In this document: piece by piece, positions 43,296-44,880 of the stretch
Position numbering within the stretch: position 1 is the first letter of the stretch
Layout: every line of letters begins with the position of its first letter
NCBI GenBank assembly: GCA_013823245.1
Contig: PNLU01000017.1
Location: forward strand, 1-44,880
Length of the DNA stretch: 44,880 nucleotides
Source: Alcanivorax sp.
GTDB lineage: Bacteria > Pseudomonadota > Gammaproteobacteria > Pseudomonadales > Alcanivoracaceae
Reading direction: 5' to 3'
Notes under the pieces: model-generated
Told to the model about the DNA's origin: nothing
Databases searched by the model: none
The model's input: only the letters and a program-made list of their open reading frames with translations
Translations under genes and position numbers: made by a program

Positions 43296-44161
43296 TACAT
43301 GCGACCCAGATCCAGATTCAGAACAGACGCTGTTTCACGCAGGATGTCGTAGGCGCTGTCATCGGTGGCGGCAAAGCCCTCGACCCGGAATGCGCGTAGT
43401 ACAGCCTCATCTTCCATGTTCAGGAACGCGTTACGGATATCAGCCTTGAGATCAGCGTTCAGGTCGCCTTGCATAACGATCGGATAGTTCGGGATCGGCG
43501 CAGTCAGCTCAAGCTCAACCAGGCGGTCAGCATCAATGGTGCCGCGCTCGACCAGGACGTCATAGATGGCTTTGGACAAGGCGCCGGCCGGAATCTGACC
43601 CGCTTGCACGGCGCGGGCGACCGCATCATGGGTGCCCAGATGAACCGGACGGTAGTCGCTATCACCATCAAGTCCTGCGTGGCTAAGAATGTGTGCGCGT
43701 GGGGCCAGATGACTGGATGTGGAAGCCTGATCGCCGAAGCCGAAAGAACGACCGCGAATGTCCTCCAGGGTTCTGACCGGACTATCGACACCAGCGATCA
43801 ACACAGAATGATAGGTGGGTGATCCCCCTTCAATGCCGACAGCGAAAGGTTCTATGCCAGGTGCACGGGATTTCGCGAGTACGTAGGAAAACGGACCGAA
43901 GTAAGCCACTTCTATGCGGCCAAAGCGCATGGCCTCGATCATGGATGAATAGTCGGTGGTCACGATAATTTCGATGCGCTTGCCCAGGGTTTCTTCCAGA
44001 TAGGCCTTTAGCGGCTGCGCGTTTTGAATCAGTGTTGATGCATTTTCATCTGGCAACAAAGCGACGCGCAGGCGTGAGGGGTTCTTGCCCTCAGCAAGAC
44101 TGATGCCGGAAAAGACAGAAAGTATCGCTGCGATAGTGACTATGAAAATTATGCGAATCAT
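43295..44161 (-). CDS. ptxB: Phosphite-binding periplasmic protein
   Basis: A 288-residue protein with a signal peptide (about 1-23; SGISLA-EGK). The mature sequence follows the PhnD/PtxB family: LRVALLPDENASTLI (31-45), YLEETLGKRIEIIVTTDYSSMIEAM (54-78), AYFGPFSYVLA (86-96) and the VDSPVRTLEDIRGRSFGFGD segment (125-144). It delivers phosphite to the PtxC/PtxA transporter. Start ATG 44161 with GGAG 8 nt upstream, lying just after the ptxA stop. Close PhnD-like phosphonate-binding proteins look similar; the linked ptxD supports phosphite. Confidence 0.93.
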   Translation of the reverse strand: MIRIIFIVTIAAILSVFSGISLAEGKNPSRLRVALLPDENASTLIQNAQPLKAYLEETLGKRIEIIVTTDYSSMIEAMRFGRIEVAYFGPFSYVLAKSRAPGIEPFAVGIEGGSPTYHSVLIAGVDSPVRTLEDIRGRSFGFGDQASTSSHLAPRAHILSHAGLDGDSDYRPVHLGTHDAVARAVQAGQIPAGALSKAIYDVLVERGTIDADRLVELELTAPIPNYPIVMQGDLNADLKADIRNAFLNMEDEAVLRAFRVEGFAATDDSAYDILRETASVLNLDLGRM

Positions 44162-44163
44162 AT

Positions 44164-44880
44164 TCAGTACTCCAGTGCAGGTGCGGATGAGGTTTGGAGG
44201 GCAGTTCGAGCCGCTTTGGGAGGCGCCGGCTGCTGGTAAAGGCTGTCAGTTTGTTGTGGTGATAGCGTGTCCGTGGTGCCATCAAAAACTACGTCACCCG
44301 CTTTGAGTCCAATGATGCGATCTGCGAAACGTCGTGCAAATGCAACCTGATGGAGGCTGATGATGGCGGTAAGTCCGTCTTTTTTGCAGATGTCATGAAT
44401 CAGGGAGAGCAGCTGCTCAGCTGTGGCGGGGTCAAGGCTCGCAACAGGCTCATCGGCCAGCAGGATAGTGGGCTGTTGAATCAGCGCGCGTGCAACACCC
44501 ACGCGTTGCTGCTGGCCGCCGGAGAGATGATCTGCGCGCTGCAGGGCGCGTTCGAGCAGGCCAACACGCTCAATGGCAGCGAGCGCCATATCCTTTTCCT
44601 CGCGGGTCACCGGCCACAGAGACCGCAGGCTGTTGTGATAGCCGATGCGCCCGAGCAACACGTTTTGCAGAACAGTCAGACGGCCAATCAGGTGATGCTG
44701 CTGGAAGATCATCCCGGTGCGACGGCGGTGTGCACGAAGCGTGGCACGATGGACGCGACCGGACCTTGGGGCGGACACCACTCTGCCCAGATCCTCGGCC
44801 AGGATTTCTCCCTGGGTTGGCCGTGCCAGACCATTCAGGGAGCGCAGCAGGGTCGACTTGCCTGCGCCGGACGCGCCGAG
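44164..44880 (-). CDS. ptxA: Phosphite ABC transporter ATP-binding protein, 5' end beyond the window
   Basis: A PhnC-type ATPase, running off the right edge; 238 codons plus stop are present, and the first 30-40 residues are missing. Visible: Walker A GASGAGKST near the right edge, the Q-loop, signature LSGGQQQRVGVARAL, Walker B ILLADEPVASLDP and the switch His in ISLHQV. It powers PtxC. The promoter of the operon lies outside the window, so a Pho box cannot be checked. Confidence 0.93.
   Translation of the reverse strand, partial: LGASGAGKSTLLRSLNGLARPTQGEILAEDLGRVVSAPRSGRVHRATLRAHRRRTGMIFQQHHLIGRLTVLQNVLLGRIGYHNSLRSLWPVTREEKDMALAAIERVGLLERALQRADHLSGGQQQRVGVARALIQQPTILLADEPVASLDPATAEQLLSLIHDICKKDGLTAIISLHQVAFARRFADRIIGLKAGDVVFDGTTDTLSPQQTDSLYQQPAPPKAARTALQTSSAPALEY

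Noticed and set aside
1-44880. tRNA, rRNA, CRISPR array, transposase, integrase or phage genes
   Set aside because: None seen; repeats found are short and promoter-associated, and no direct-repeat array with spacers is present.

Overview
The window looks like chromosomal DNA of a GC-rich, lipid- or hydrocarbon-oxidising marine gammaproteobacterium, probably of the Alcanivorax/Marinobacter/Pseudomonas-like sphere. This is inferred from gene content (flavin monooxygenase cluster, several SDRs, MaoC/thiolase, FAN1 plus iron-sulfur helicase pair, CHASE and EAL signalling proteins) and from gene-level similarity recalled without any database search. I see no rRNA, tRNA, CRISPR array, transposase or integrase.

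Layout. 1-1687 (minus): the 5' part of a VasX-like type VI secretion effector, translationally coupled to a 41-residue ORF. 2087-6221: a DUF945 exported protein, a long acyl-CoA dehydrogenase, and an endonuclease-I-like protein that has lost its catalytic His. 6341-10443: a TetR regulator divergent from an SDR / ferritin-like diiron protein / Baeyer-Villiger-type monooxygenase operon, with a palindromic operator between them. 10422-14428 (minus): FAN1-type nuclease followed by a nuclease-helicase fusion. 14534-17142: a second SDR, a TonB-domain lipoprotein, and a DAHP synthase preceded by an aromatic-codon leader peptide and an intrinsic terminator (an attenuator). 17220-18596: an RNase J-like protein. 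18636-29001: a dense signalling island with a CHASE histidine kinase and a small phosphatase on the minus strand, then five tightly packed plus-strand genes (REC-EAL-GAF-degenerate GGDEF, hybrid kinase, LuxR regulator, CHASE3 kinase, receiver). 29023-31742 (minus): an OprP/OprO-type porin, two exported proteins and an H-NS-N-terminus-like small protein, with a 26-bp perfect palindrome and a tandem repeat between them. 32007-33222: a Fic protein with C-terminal winged helix, fronted by four copies of one operator half-site. 33243-36820: an MpaB/DUF2236 oxygenase divergent from a MaoC-thiolase pair in which the thiolase lacks its nucleophilic Cys and one catalytic His. 37063-39038: an NgoMIV-like restriction-modification cassette with a lower GC content. 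39177-41402: a lipoprotein and SelO. 41473-44880 (minus, runs off the right end): ptxABCD, phosphite uptake and oxidation.

How the genes fit together. The SDR/diiron/BVMO operon reads as a stepwise oxidation route (hydroxylate, oxidise to ketone, insert oxygen). The acyl-CoA dehydrogenase and MaoC genes fit acyl-CoA metabolism. The ptx operon lets the cell use phosphite as a phosphorus source. The least expected items are the Cys-less FadI-like thiolase paired with MaoC, the aromatic attenuator of DAHP synthase, and the Fic-wHTH gene with its multi-box promoter. Start codons were chosen by ribosome-binding site, overlap and family length; family assignments are from motif recognition, not from searches.
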